Positions 10,186 through 19,984 of a stretch of DNA of 64,000 nt are shown here, piece after piece; the stretch's first letter is position 1, and each line of letters begins with the position of its first letter. The notes beneath the pieces were generated by a model. That model was not told the DNA's origin. It made no database searches and saw nothing but the letters and a program-made list of their open reading frames with translations. Position numbers and translations under genes: made by a program. Source of the DNA: Athripsodes cinereus (taxonomy: Eukaryota > Arthropoda > Insecta > Trichoptera > Leptoceridae). The stretch covers positions 27,290,000 through 27,353,999 of the forward strand of contig OX388314.1 of the NCBI GenBank assembly GCA_947579605.1, in the 5' to 3' direction.

Positions 10186-11137
10186 TATGTTTAATTGTTG
10201 AAATTAGGAAGAGAGTGCGTCACATCAATTCTCTTATAGAGGAACCACCGTCGCCTACCTGTGTCGCGGTAGTAAAGTTTATAGGGGGAATATGGGGAGA
10301 AGGGTGAGAAGGTTCTACCGACCTCAAAGCATCCCTATGTACCTATGTATTTACCAGTAGATCTCGACTGACAAAGTGCTTAGGGGTAGATTGAACATTG
10401 GAGTTGAAGCAGAGAGAATAATATTACGATTAATGTATACCTATCCCACTTAACATAGAAATGCGTTGGTAATGTTTACCCACATACGTACTGAAAAGGA
10501 AAGACGTATCCAGGTCTTTTAGTAAGGAGGGAAGTGGTTGCTATTCAAAACTCTCAGTTTTCATAATTTGGTATATGAATTTGAGAAAATACCTGACCTT
10601 TTCTGTTTTGCCCCCTGACATTTTCGATTTGCTACACGAATTAACAGCCACTCTAGTAGGGCATGACTCAGTTGGGTGGTTAGCTGATAACTTGGGTAAA
10701 ACATTTGATAATATTTACCAAAATAAACGATAAGATAATATTACAACTATTAAATTTAAGAAAATAACCAATGTTTTCAATCTGTTCTTCTAGCTACCCT
10801 ACTTGTAACATGTGCTGTGATGGTATAATATGTTTTCAATTTGGTATACGAATTTGAAATAATACACAATCTTTAATAATCTAAAACCTTTTTTTTCTCC
10901 CAGCTTAATCAGGTTTACATAAATAAATAAAAGATTTTCGAGATGCCATTGTATCCAGTGTACATAAGATCTTATTTCTGGGGAGTTAGGGAGGGGGACA
11001 GCTCTCCTGGGTTGCGCCAATGCTCGAAACCAACAACTTACCCCATGCTGTCTAACTTTTAATATATACATATATTTACACGTTTGACATTTAATATTAA
11101 CTACCTAACATAATGATAGGGCTGATTGGAGTTAACA

Positions 11138-11200
11138 TTAGTCCGTGGAGTCCCCCTCAACTCTTTTCCGTAAGTTTCCTGTAAACGGTAGATAAAATGG
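11138..11200 (+). repeat. S1 SINE-like repeat, 5' scrap
   Basis: TCCGTGGAGTCC followed by CTCTTTTCCGTAAGTTTCCT matches the predicted start of S1 in plus orientation. Confidence 0.4.
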
Positions 11201-12049
11201 ATTGGATTTATCTGCTGTTCCATAGGCGAATTCGCTTTTCTTACTTCTGCAGTTTTGAATGAGTTTTTGACATAGTAAACGCTTTTTTTAGGGATTGGAT
11301 TAGTGGACTTTGGTATGTATATTTTATTATATGTATGTGTTTTTACTTTTTTCGCATTTTTTTCTTTATTCATCTATTTATCAAATAAAGTACCTATACC
11401 TACATCAAATTCATGTTTATTAGTTGGTAAGAAAGGGATCTTGATTGGTTTGCTCAATGTTGTAATTAATTGTTATATTTATTGTCATAACTGTATGATC
11501 TATAAAGAATAAAAAAAAATATATCACATATAGGACTTGCAATTATACCGTAGAACATCAAAATACATCTATCCTTTGACAACTGACAATACTATGTAAG
11601 GGGAAATCTACGAGGTACAGATATCATAACACCATATCACGTCTAGTCTATCACTTTCATCGAACCACATCCGGACATCGCATCACCACTACCTATCACA
11701 ACATCAAGATGGATCGCCACCTCACCTACTCATCTTGTTACTACTGTCTGTTAATAGTTCCATCATCTTACATACACTCATCTACAATACCTTCATGGTT
11801 TTCATAGCTATAATAATTAATAATCTTAATAATAAAACAAATGTTTTGTTCTAGGTACGATTTATTTACGAGAGCGACGCCTTTCGTCTTGCTAGGACGT
11901 TGTCAATCTGTCAATAGCGAAAAATGTCAGATGTTGGCAAAATTTCACTTTTATTATCTTGTATCTAATAGTGACCAGTTTGGCTACTCATGTATATATT
12001 CTTCAAGATATGAATGTCTCACTTTTATGTCACGTTGAGGATATTTCGT

Positions 12050-12260
12050 TCATTCATTCATTCATACTATCATGGTATTTCCCACAAGTAGGGTAGCAAG
12101 CGTAACAACTACATGGAATAAACATGCAAGTCGTCCTATCCGTGTCAGGAAAAGTTAATATATTGAGGATGAGAAGCATACCTCATCGCTCAATTGAAGA
12201 TGTAAATGTCTTCTTAATACATGATAGTATACGAATATGTGTATTTTAAAGAACACTCAA
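12050..12260 (-). repeat. S1 SINE-like repeat
   Basis: Minus orientation with ATTTCCCACAAGTAGGGTAG, AACATGCAAGTCGTCC, CCGTGTC, ATACCTCATCGCTCAATTGA and GAACACTCAAAAACTTG, that is, most of the unit. Confidence 0.75.
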
Positions 12261-12524
12261 AAACTTGTCAATAAAAGTGGGAGACCAATTCTTAGTTCAA
12301 TATATGAAGTGAATGCTTTGGACATTCCATTTTGAGGAAATGCCATAGTAAATATTTGGGTGGAATGAAAACGAGTGCTTTTGTAATTTAATTCTACACT
12401 GACTTTGCAGCACACTTGCATATCTAAATACTTTAAAAATGGTTTGTTTAGTTTGTTGCTGTTCTGTGTTCATTATCGAAACATTGAATGTGAATGAATG
12501 AATGATTTGAATACATACATAAAC

Positions 12525-12990
12525 ACACACACACCATCACGCCATTTTTCACAAAAATGGTAGCCAGCGGACAAAATGCATGTATATTAGGTATGCGAGT
12601 TATCCTTTTCGTGCTAATAAAAGTTATAAGACATTCAGGATGGGTGGCATGCCTCATCGCTGAACTGAAGATGTAAAATGTCGTAAAACATGATGTTTTA
12701 CGAATAGATACCAGTGGGCCTAGTCAAAACAGATTTAAGCGTTACGTTTTCGTTCAAACAAGACGATGTTGCGAGAACGCGTCAATTTTCGGAGCTACTT
12801 GTGTATTTTAGCTACGAAATTTGACGAGTTCTCGCAACATCGTCCGCGTTTGAACGAAAACGAAACGAAAACGTAACGCTTAAATGTGTTTTGACTAGGC
12901 CCACTGTCTTTCACAGAATACTCGAAAACTTACAAAAAAGGACGGCAGACATATTCTTTACTGGAGACTCCGCGGAATAAATGAGTAATA
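12525..12990 (-). repeat. S1 SINE-like repeat interrupted by a MITE
   Basis: Blocks on both sides of the MITE at 12712-12906 are collinear with S1: ACCATCACGCCATTTTTCAC to GATGTTTTACGAATA on the left, and CTTTCACAGAATACTCGAAAAC to GGAGACTCCGCGG on the right. Confidence 0.8.
12712..12906. mobile_element. MITE with CAGTGGGCCTAGTCAAAACA ends
   Basis: Both ends carry the same inverted repeat (CAGTGGGCCTAGTCAAAACA), and inner parts match TTAAGCGTTACGTTTTCGTT. It splits an S1 copy. The outer end resembles hAT ends, but I find no 8-bp target duplication. Relatives are at 6856-7166 and 40985-41100. Confidence 0.8.
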
Positions 12991-13014
12991 AATGAATAAC
13001 ATAACTCCCCTTTC

Positions 13015-13103
13015 ACGACACAAGCTTTTAGCTTACTGTGAAAGGTGTATAAGGTTGTATTTGTGTTTATAACAAAACCCAGATATATCTTTAAAAAAAA
13101 AAA
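13015..13103 (+). repeat. S2 SINE, 3' part
   Basis: CTCCCCTTTCACGACACAAG, then GTGAAAGGTGTATAAGGTTG and CCCAGATATATCTTTAAAAA match the tails of the full copies at 19809 and 51835. Confidence 0.8.
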
Positions 13104-13183
13104 TGTATGCCATGGACAGTTCTGGTAATAATTCTAGTGAAACATTAATGTTGTTGACCGAAGGTACTTGGAAGTCCATTTCA

Positions 13184-13243
13184 AGATAATTGAAAAAAAC
13201 ACAATAGGAAGTTAACTACATATTGTGTTTTTTTCAATTATCT
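13184..13243. repeat. Perfect 23-bp hairpin
   Basis: 13184-13206 and 13221-13243 are exact reverse complements (arm core AATTGAAAAAAACACAATA) around a 14-base loop. ATAATTCTAGTG occurs on both sides (about 13129 and 13245). Function unknown. Confidence 0.9.
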
Positions 13244-13614
13244 CATAATTCTAGTGGAAGTTAATTGTTTAGAGAGCTTATTGTTTATTATAATATACTA
13301 TAATTGTTGTGGGTAATTTAATAATTGCTTTAATTTTCATGGTTTTCTCTCTGTTGACGACTGAATTTCGCATTGTTATATAGATTTATAATACGGTCCG
13401 AAATACATAACTTATTTCCTTCCCAGAAAGTGTTGAGTTATGGACATAAACAACAATGAACATTTTTGGTTAGTACTTTACAACAAATTTTTCTCTTAAA
13501 TCATATAAAATGGATTCATGCATCAATGGACGATTTAAAACTGTGCACGTTATGGATGGGGCAGATTTGTGAAATAATTGGAAAAGGGATAATTTTTAAA
13601 CAAGAAAGAAAATA

Positions 13615-14145
13615 AGAGTTTGGATAGATGGCGCTCTTGTAGCTGCCTGAACCCATAGCTTCTCCTTCTTTTAAATTCAAAATATCATTTGATCATCAAT
13701 GTTAAACATCAATTGATTTTATATATTTTTGCATTCTGACTAAAATACAGTGTAGTTTATTTGATTATATTGTTTTTAGTGTTTACTGTGCTAAAGTTAA
13801 AATGTTAAATTGTATAAATAAAAACATACACATTAAATCTAATCAAAATTTGAGACAATATTATTTAACCGAATTTGTATTGTAAAAATAGTAAAGAATA
13901 AATTATAATGTGAAATAATAGTGTAAATAACAAACTAATAAACAACAAGGTTTATAACAAACCCAGATATATCTTTTATAAAAAAAATGCGCCCTTGGGA
14001 TGATTTAAATAACAAACTAATAAACAACAAGGTTTATAAAAACCCAGATATATCTTTTATAAAAAAAATGCGCCATTGGGATGATTTAAATAATGAAATC
14101 GGCGCAATATAAATGATCCAATAACAATAAGGCCCTTTATCACTG
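13615..14145 (+). repeat. R2rep dispersed repeat with an 82-bp tandem duplication
   Basis: Shares GATGGCGCTCTTGTAGCTGC with the reverse strand of 47591-47640, and CAATATTA..GGTGATTT..GCGCAATATA blocks with 30945-31130. Inside it, a unit starting CAAACTAATAAACAACAAGG occurs at 13931 and 14013 (period 82). The unit contains the S2 tail string CCCAGATATATCTTTTATAA. Confidence 0.7.
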
Positions 14146-14164
14146 AAATGAATGATTTTAGACT

Positions 14165-14385
14165 CTAGGTAAATTGAAACAAGTGTTAATTATTCAACTA
14201 TCAATTATTGATATTAGATAGACGTCTTTCGACTTATCAGGTCACTATTAATCTCATAATTACCTGATAAGTGGAAAGACGACTCTCTCGTGATCAATAA
14301 TTTATAAGTAGTAGAAAGAAACACTTGTTTCAATTAACATAATTATGGAATTCTACTACGTGTACACCGACACAATTAACGTAAT
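14165..14385. repeat. CTGANGA-type head-to-head repeat pair
   Basis: 14224-14242 and 14262-14280 form an 18/19 inverted repeat (ACCTGATAAGTGGAAAGAC on the right). Sequence outward on both sides continues to similar AAACACTTGTTTCAATTA and ATTGAAACAAGTGTT ends. The right flank ends GGAATTCTACTACGTGTACA and CCGACACA, as at 27010-27040 and 38385-38415. Confidence 0.65.
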
Positions 14386-14545
14386 AGATTTTAGACTCCA
14401 TATTAATAATTTCTTACGATGAATTTTGTTGGAATGCATTAGGTACTCGAAAGACGGCGCCAGTTGAGGAGATTCTCAAAACGTTTAGAATATTTACTAT
14501 TTTTGTTTTTATTGTTTAACCGGATTTGGGTGCAGATGACAAAAC

Positions 14546-14754
14546 CAATCAGAAACCTCGATTGGAGAACCATGTCCACACAATGCAGAGAATGGTGGAA
14601 TTGATGAACGTTGTCCATGGACACCAAAAGTGATCAGTTAAGCCAGCCTAAAGCCAATTCGTAAGCGTTGGGACACCTTTCTCACTTCTTCCGATTAGAT
14701 TTTACACAATGTTGCATTGTGTGGACATGATTCTCCAATCGAGGTTTCTGATTG
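14546..14754. repeat. Inverted repeat, 42-bp arms (41/42)
   Basis: Arms 14546-14587 and 14713-14754 (outer part CAATCAGAAACCTCGATTGG) enclose 125 bases. GATTCTCAAAACG also occurs directly at about 14469 and 14755. It is non-coding. Confidence 0.85.
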
Positions 14755-14759
14755 ATTCT

Positions 14760-15639
14760 CAAAACGATAAAAGGAAAGTTCGGTCGTCCCCGTGTCACAA
14801 AAGGAGTCAACTATATGAACAGATATGCTAGTTTAACGACAAGTTATGTAAGGACGAGAAGAAAAAAGTCCTTTATCGATAAATGGAAGGAAGGTCTATT
14901 AAAGTGATTACTTTGAATAGAATCATCCAACTTATTGATTGGAATAATCTTTTTCATTTGTAACACCCTTGCTCGTTGGGATATGAGGTATAATCATACA
15001 ATGTACAAAATATTATCATTATGAACATTACATAGATGTATAATTTTATGTGTACATAGGTAATGACTGTACTGTAAAGTATAGCTTTTCAGTGAGTACG
15101 ACACACAACAGGTAGGTACCCAACTGAGATGTTATATTATTCTGGAAATATGGTAGTAATGGGAGACGGGGCAGGTGTACAGATTTAGCAGGATTTTGAT
15201 GAATTTTGTCTCGTTTCAAAGCTTAGCAGGATTTCGAATTTTCCGGAATTTTATATTTTGTATTTATGGATTTAATTTGGAGTATGGAAATAAATAATAT
15301 ACCTATAAGAAAAATGACCAACGGCCACAAAAATGATATTTGATAATTTTTCTTATGTGTATTATATAATTGAATATATTGATGATTCTTATTCTTCTAT
15401 TGACTTTTAATGCTCAAACAAGTACTCATTTTTTGTCATCAATGAACACAATATGGGAAATAGTGACATCGCTCAACGCTCTTATTTGAAATGAAAAAGA
15501 ACCAGTCGCTTGAACTACTACTTATAAAGGGTTCGAAAAGCGTACTAGTATTTTTAGTTGTGACGATAAAGAAATGTCAAATGATCAACACAAAGATTCT
15601 TGGTTGAAGTTTTGCTAGTTTTTTAAATAACTTACTAAC
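14760..15639. other. AT-rich stretch without recognised content
   Basis: No gene or repeat family identified. TTAGCAGGATTT recurs at about 15187, 15225 and, as CTAGCAGGATTTT, at 16028. Confidence 0.5.
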
Positions 15640-15895
15640 TATCGATGGCCAAACAGTCCTTATGGGACCAAGCTCCCCAAAATAATAAATCTCCAAGCCT
15701 TTCTGTCTTGAGCAGTGGATTGCCAGTTGTCTTTAGCATTAAGCTCCTTTAAATCTCGGTTGATGTTGTCCAATAGCCTTTGCATTTGTTTGCCAAACGT
15801 TCTTCTGCCTTCAGGTAGCTTACCCTACCCTGCAGAATACATTTAGTCGACTTTTCTTCATTAACTCTGATGACGTGATCAATTCATGCTAATCT
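15640..15895 (-). pseudogene. RTE-like LINE C-terminal remnant
   Basis: On the minus strand, broken frames read MQRLLDNINRDLKELNAKD and STAQDRKAW followed by GLFGHR, the usual end of RTE-type LINE proteins with the conserved Asp/Trp near the stop. Frameshifts and a stop interrupt it. Confidence 0.65.
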
Positions 15896-16436
15896 TTGGA
15901 ATCTGATCTCACTTGCGATGAAAGGTTGGTTTGCTAAATTCGTAGGTATCGAAGTTTTTTGTGATAAATTATCTAATTCTATAATTTTTTTTATAATTAA
16001 GCTTAGCAGGTTTTTACATTACGTATCTAGCAGGATTTTAAATTTAAATCTGGTCACCCTGCAAATGGGAGGTTGTACATGTAGGTACCATACTGTACTC
16101 TACCGTTACACTCACAGCATTCATTATGTATTCTTGACATGATATGGCAATTTACCCATTTTACACCACTTCACATCAGCTGTATATTATTGTACCTACA
16201 TACGTAATATTATTACATTACCCACATAGATTCCTGGTAATACCTCTTCCAAATGTTGTTACTTCAAGAACACCAATGTGACATATACACACACACCTAC
16301 ATCAAAAGTCAAATTGTCAGAAAGTCTGTTTTTGAATATTGGAGAACGTTTGTTTTGAATCTTTTTAATTATTGCCAATAAATTTTGGATATTTGCCAAT
16401 AAACCATGGAGTACCCAGCATATAATTGGTCTCACA

Positions 16437-16652
16437 CTCTTGTACGTAAGTTTTCGAGTGTCCCGTAAAAGGCGGGTGTTCGAAAATAAAGACATTTTAC
16501 ACATCAAATTCAACGATGAGATTTGCCACCCATCCTGTATTAATTTTTGAATGTATTAATTTTTTTGTTGGCACAGAGAAGACGGTTTGCATGTTTATAA
16601 CATGCAGCTGGTCTGCTGGCTACCCCACTTGTGGGACATGCCCTGATGGTGT
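16437..16652 (+). repeat. S1 SINE-like repeat, nearly complete
   Basis: Plus orientation: GTAAGTTTTCGAGTGTCCCG, TAAAAGGCGGGTGTTCGAAA, GAGATTTGCCACCCATCCTG, TTGGCACAGAGAAGACGG, GGTCTGCTGGCTACCCCACT, then GTGGGACATGCCCTGATGGT. This is one of the best copies. Confidence 0.85.
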
Positions 16653-16735
16653 AGAAGTAGTAAATATTGGATGATTTTTAAAATTGTGATTTAAATTCTA
16701 ATAGGTATCTACATATATTTTGTTCTATTGTTAAT

Positions 16736-16772
16736 GTTTTAAAAGGAGTATTCTTCAATGCACTTTCGTTAC
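16736..16772 (+). repeat. Direct repeat flanking the mariner/foldback cluster (copy 1)
   Basis: AAAAGGAGTATTCTTCAATG plus CACTTTCGTTA matches 18533-18569 with about 3 differences. The cluster between them holds the mariner and two hairpins. Confidence 0.75.
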
Positions 16773-16781
16773 TTTATTGTA

Positions 16782-18077
16782 AAGGGTTGTTCAACAAGAA
16801 CTTTGTTTTTTAATTGTGGCAACACCAGCAACATGATAGTTTTGACATTTAATTTTTTGACGTATTCGTAGTGGATGCATTGGCAATTGTTGCAATGAAT
16901 TCAATTTCGCTTGAAAATCGCATTAAAATAATTAAAATCCATTATGAAAATGGTGGTTCTGCTAAAGTGACATTTCGTCAAATTCGTGATATTTTCGGAC
17001 AACATAATCGTCCTTCTGAGACTGCTATTAAGAATTCGGTCGCTAAATTTGAGTCGACAGGCTCGATACAAAATGTGTTAACACCAACGCGTGTACGACC
17101 GGGTCGTTCAACTGAAAACATCGCAGCCGTGAGCCACAGTGTTGAAGCAGATCCAAATTTGTCAATTCCTCGACGTTCTCGACAATTGGGGTTATCCAAA
17201 ACCACCACATGGCGAATTTTGCGTAAGGATTTGGCTTCGAAGCCTTACAAGGTTCAACTGGTGCAGGAATTGAAGCCGAACGACCATTCAAATCGCCGTA
17301 GATTCAATCAATTCATTCAGGAACAACCCGCTGGTTTTTCTGAAAAAATCATTTTTTCAGACGAAGCCCATTTTCACTTGTCAGGGTACGTCAACAAGCA
17401 AAATTGCCGCATTTGGGCTTCTGAAAATCCTAGAGCAATTATTGAGAAGCCGTTGCATGCTCAGCGTGTCACTGTATGGTGCGCTATGTGGTCTGGAGGC
17501 GTGATTGGGCCGTTTTTTTTCGAAGATGAGACTGGAAATGCGGTAACGGTCAATGGATCACGCTATCGCAAGATGTTGACATATCAATTTTGGCCTATTA
17601 TTGATGACGTGGATATCACTGACATGTGGTTTCAACAGGACGGTGCCACATGTCACACAGCCAATGAAATGAACAATTTATTGCAAACCAAATTTCCCGA
17701 TCGCATGATTTCACGAAACTCAGCTGTTAAGTGGCCAGCCAGATCGTGTGATTTAACGCCACTGGATTATTTTTTGTGGGGCTATGTTAAGGACAGAGTC
17801 TATACGGAGCCAATCGAATCGATTGCAGCCTTAAAACTCAAAATCCGTGATGTGATTAGCGAAATAGTCCCGCCATTTTGCCAAAAAGTGATTAAAAACT
17901 TTGATGAAAGAATCGACACCTGTCAGCGTGCTCGTGGTGGACATTTGTCAGATATCATTTTTCATGCATAATTGCCAAACTTTTCTCTTTGTAATTCAAT
18001 AAAAATTTTAATCATCTTCATCAATTTTTTTTGTTTTATTTTGTTTTAAAAAACAAAGTCCTTGTTGAAAAACCCTT
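16782..18077 (+). mobile_element. mariner (IS630-Tc1-mariner, DD41D/rosa-like), apparently complete
   Basis: Inverted ends: AAGGGTTGTTCAACAAGAAC on the left, and AAGGGTTTTTCAACAAGGAC from the complement of the right; similarity runs about 32 bp. TA dinucleotides flank both sides (16780-16781, 18078-18079), as expected for this superfamily. It carries one uninterrupted transposase frame. AATAAA at about 17997 lies just after the stop. It sits in an intron of the TMEM200-like gene on the opposite strand. Confidence 0.93.
16895..17971 (+). CDS. mariner transposase, DD41D type (358 aa)
   Basis: Role: cuts and pastes its own DNA into TA sites, acting in the nucleus. The first in-frame ATG is at 16895; the frame also extends upstream with a non-ATG codon. 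Residues about 1-110 form the N-terminal helix-turn-helix region (TFRQIRDIFG; LSIPRRSRQLGLSKTTTWRI). Catalytic Asp residues appear in IIFSDEAHFH, WFQQDGATCHTA and LTPLDYFLWGYVKD. Between the second and third there are 41 residues, which marks the DD41D (rosa) branch rather than DD34D mariners. Length matches the family and there are no stops or frameshifts, so this copy could be active or recently arrived. It is expressed, if at all, from its own 5' end. Confidence 0.94.
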   Translation: MNSISLENRIKIIKIHYENGGSAKVTFRQIRDIFGQHNRPSETAIKNSVAKFESTGSIQNVLTPTRVRPGRSTENIAAVSHSVEADPNLSIPRRSRQLGLSKTTTWRILRKDLASKPYKVQLVQELKPNDHSNRRRFNQFIQEQPAGFSEKIIFSDEAHFHLSGYVNKQNCRIWASENPRAIIEKPLHAQRVTVWCAMWSGGVIGPFFFEDETGNAVTVNGSRYRKMLTYQFWPIIDDVDITDMWFQQDGATCHTANEMNNLLQTKFPDRMISRNSAVKWPARSCDLTPLDYFLWGYVKDRVYTEPIESIAALKLKIRDVISEIVPPFCQKVIKNFDERIDTCQRARGGHLSDIIFHA

Positions 18078-18079
18078 TA

Positions 18080-18170
18080 TATAAATCGCGATCGATTTCA
18101 GCAAACCGGTGCCGACGAGCAAAACAATACTCGCCAATCAACGGTTTGCTGAAATCGATCGCAATTTATA
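18080..18170. repeat. 29-bp hairpin next to the mariner
   Basis: 18080-18108 and 18142-18170 are inverted with one mismatch (core GATCGATTTCAGCAAACCG), with a 33-base loop. It starts one base after the mariner target duplication. Confidence 0.9.
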
Positions 18171-18206
18171 TGCAATAAACTGGTAGAACAAAATAATATC
18201 ATATAA

Positions 18207-18426
18207 AATTTTAATAAATAAAATATAAAAATATATTATTGAGCACTGTTTAATCTTCACTATGTTAGGTTAAATACCGAACGCTTTCGCCTATACTTGT
18301 AGGCATAGATTTCAATTTCCCTGAAGATGCCTACAAGTATAGGCGAAAACGTTCGGTATTTAACCTAACATAGTGGAGATTAAACAGTGCTCAATAATAT
18401 ATTTTTATATTTTATTTATTAAAATT
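18207..18426. repeat. Foldback with 100-bp arms and CTGAAGA..GAAA motif
   Basis: Arms 18207-18306 and 18327-18426 match at about 98 of 100 positions, with a 20-base loop. The right half reads CCTGAAGATGCCTACAAGTA then TAGGCGAAAACGTTCGG. It is followed by AAAATGGATTTCCACAG, as in the single copy at 9551-9705. It resembles a head-to-head pair of Penelope-like terminal repeats; that class is inferred. Confidence 0.75.
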
Positions 18427-18532
18427 AAAAATGGATTTCCACAGCGTAAACACAAAAACTCTTGAATTATTAATATCATATATTTTGAAGGATCAACAGT
18501 ATTATGTAACAATTTCGATATATTTCAAATGT

Positions 18533-18569
18533 TTTTAAAAGGAGTATTCTACAATGCACTTCCGTTAAT
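18533..18569 (+). repeat. Direct repeat flanking the mariner/foldback cluster (copy 2)
   Basis: AAAAGGAGTATTCTACAATG plus CACTTCCGTTA; partner of 16736-16772. Confidence 0.75.
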
Positions 18570-19097
18570 CAATTGCGATGGTCCTTCGACGGAATATTAC
18601 ATATTCTAATTTACAATCTACATACACAATTATTTTGAGTGACTTCATCATGTTGAAATTACCATTATTACAGTTTTTTGCAGGACTATTTTTTATCCGT
18701 ATTTTTGAAAGTCATTTTTTGGCTGAACAAGTCTGGGAGTCACTCAGGGTTGTGCCTGATGAAAAACATGTCTAAATTTACATGTGATTGGATATAAAAC
18801 AAAAAATAAACTAAAAGTGATTTTTTAAGCTTTTTAGCGAAAAATGTCTGGTCTTCAAATTTCATTATTTTATTTACTTATTATTTAAATACACTAAACG
18901 ATGTGAAAACTATCAGATGTGTGTGTATGTATTAGTATTTAATTAAACGTTAAACATTCAACATTTGGGTATAACGAAAATAGTCTACTATATGTTTGTA
19001 AGTGAGGTGTTATATACCTATATAATTTATAAAGTCGGAATGATAGAATATTCCGTGATTACGGTTAAAGGTATTAATTATGTCATAAGTCTCTTAC
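18570..19097. other. Intronic AT-rich stretch
   Basis: I see no repeat family, RNA or gene here. Confidence 0.5.
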
Positions 19098-19200
19098 CTA
19101 TGGTGGCCATGGCAGCTCCCAAGAGCATCAGGAGTAGTCCCAGAGACAAGGCTCTGCACGCGTGCCATAAACAGCGCGATGTCACCTTTCCACGTACAAC
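19098..19200 (-). CDS. TMEM200-like gene, exon with first membrane segment
   Basis: Seen: 103 bases between acceptor ttttgttccag and donor GTAAGA. It starts in phase 0 and leaves one base that completes Gly with the next exon (G|GT). It encodes VVRGKVTSRCLWHACRALSL, then a hydrophobic run GLLLMLLGAAMATIG joining YY. Family knowledge: TMEM200 proteins begin their conserved core with V-V-R-G-K and a membrane segment ending AMAV(L/I)GYW, so the match is strong in pattern. The start codon and N-terminal cytoplasmic part must be in exon(s) upstream of 19200; I could not identify them. Confidence 0.88.
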
Positions 19201-19312
19201 CTGGAACAAAATGCAGCACATTATAACTATCACATCATTGTTCATCGACATTATTTTTACAATCAACCATTGTATGTCGTTTTACATACAGAACAAAAAC
19301 ACACATGAAGCT

Positions 19313-19440
19313 GTCATCGGGGTTTATAAGAGAGAATATCGGAGCCTTCGGCATATCGCCTAGTAGCTTAATTAAACAAAGCACACCTCGTGAAAAGGAT
19401 TGGTTGTGAGTTTAAGTACCATCCGGGGCACTACTAAATA
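19313..19440 (+). repeat. S4 tRNA-derived SINE
   Basis: GGGGTTTATAAGAGAGAATA, ATCGGAGCCTTCGGC, an A-box-like TAGCTTAATTAAA and, about 30 bases on, a B-box-like GAGTTTAAGTACC. The head is shared with 5063-5150. No intact cloverleaf. Confidence 0.55.
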
Positions 19441-19526
19441 CCTTAGTCACCTTGACTATGTCTGTTCTAAGCCTTTTATGTGCATTTTTAAAATTTTATT
19501 TATCAATCTAATAATTTTATTTATCT

Positions 19527-19759
19527 TCTATACTAATAGATATTATAAAGTGGAAAGATTTGATTGTTTCCATTGAATAGGCTACGAAACTACTGAACCG
19601 ATTTGAAAAATTCTTTCACTGTTGGGAAGTTACACTATCCCAGGAAGACAAAGGCTATATTATATTTTCAAAAAAAAAATAGGGATCCTTACTAAAACTA
19701 AATTATTTCTTTAAATACCTATCTACATCTACCCGTGCGAAGCCGGTGCGGACCGCTAG
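19527..19759 (+). mobile_element. Helitron, short non-autonomous copy
   Basis: Starts TCTATACTAATAG and ends CCCGTGCGAAGCCGGTGCGG, then ACCGCTAG before a T, with the CTRR-type end of Helitrons. A second copy lies at 38964-39185. No Rep/helicase frame. Confidence 0.75.
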
Positions 19760-19808
19760 TATTTTATATTTTTAATTTTGTCGACAGTGTATTTTAAAAA
19801 AATATAGA

Positions 19809-19984
19809 GTTCGTCGGTAGCCTGGAGGTAGAGTCTCGGCCTTCAGAACAAGAGGTCCGTGGTTGGATCCCAGGTGCCGGCAAATTCCCCTTTCACGGCA
19901 CAAGATTTTAGCTTAGTGTGAAAAGTGTATAAGGTTGTATTTGGGTTTATAACAAAACCCAGATATATCTTTATAAAAAAAAAA
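19809..19984 (+). mobile_element. S2 tRNA-derived SINE, full length
   Basis: Head with A-box-like TAGCCTGGAGGTAGAG and B-box-like GGTTGGATCCC, body CCCCTTTCACGGCACAAG, tail CCCAGATATATCTTTATAAAAAA. It is collinear with 51835-52020, so the ends are well defined. The head does not fold as a working tRNA. Confidence 0.85.

Larger units (their letters stand above)
7587..19097 (-). other. Long intron of the TMEM200-like gene (11.5 kb)
   Basis: Bounded by donor GTAAGA (19092-19097, minus strand) and acceptor at 7587-7590. It contains the mariner, S1 tandem copies, MITEs and foldbacks listed below. Parts with nothing recognisable are 9086-9550, 10186-11137, 11201-12049 and 12261-12524, all AT-rich. 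Confidence 0.75.
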
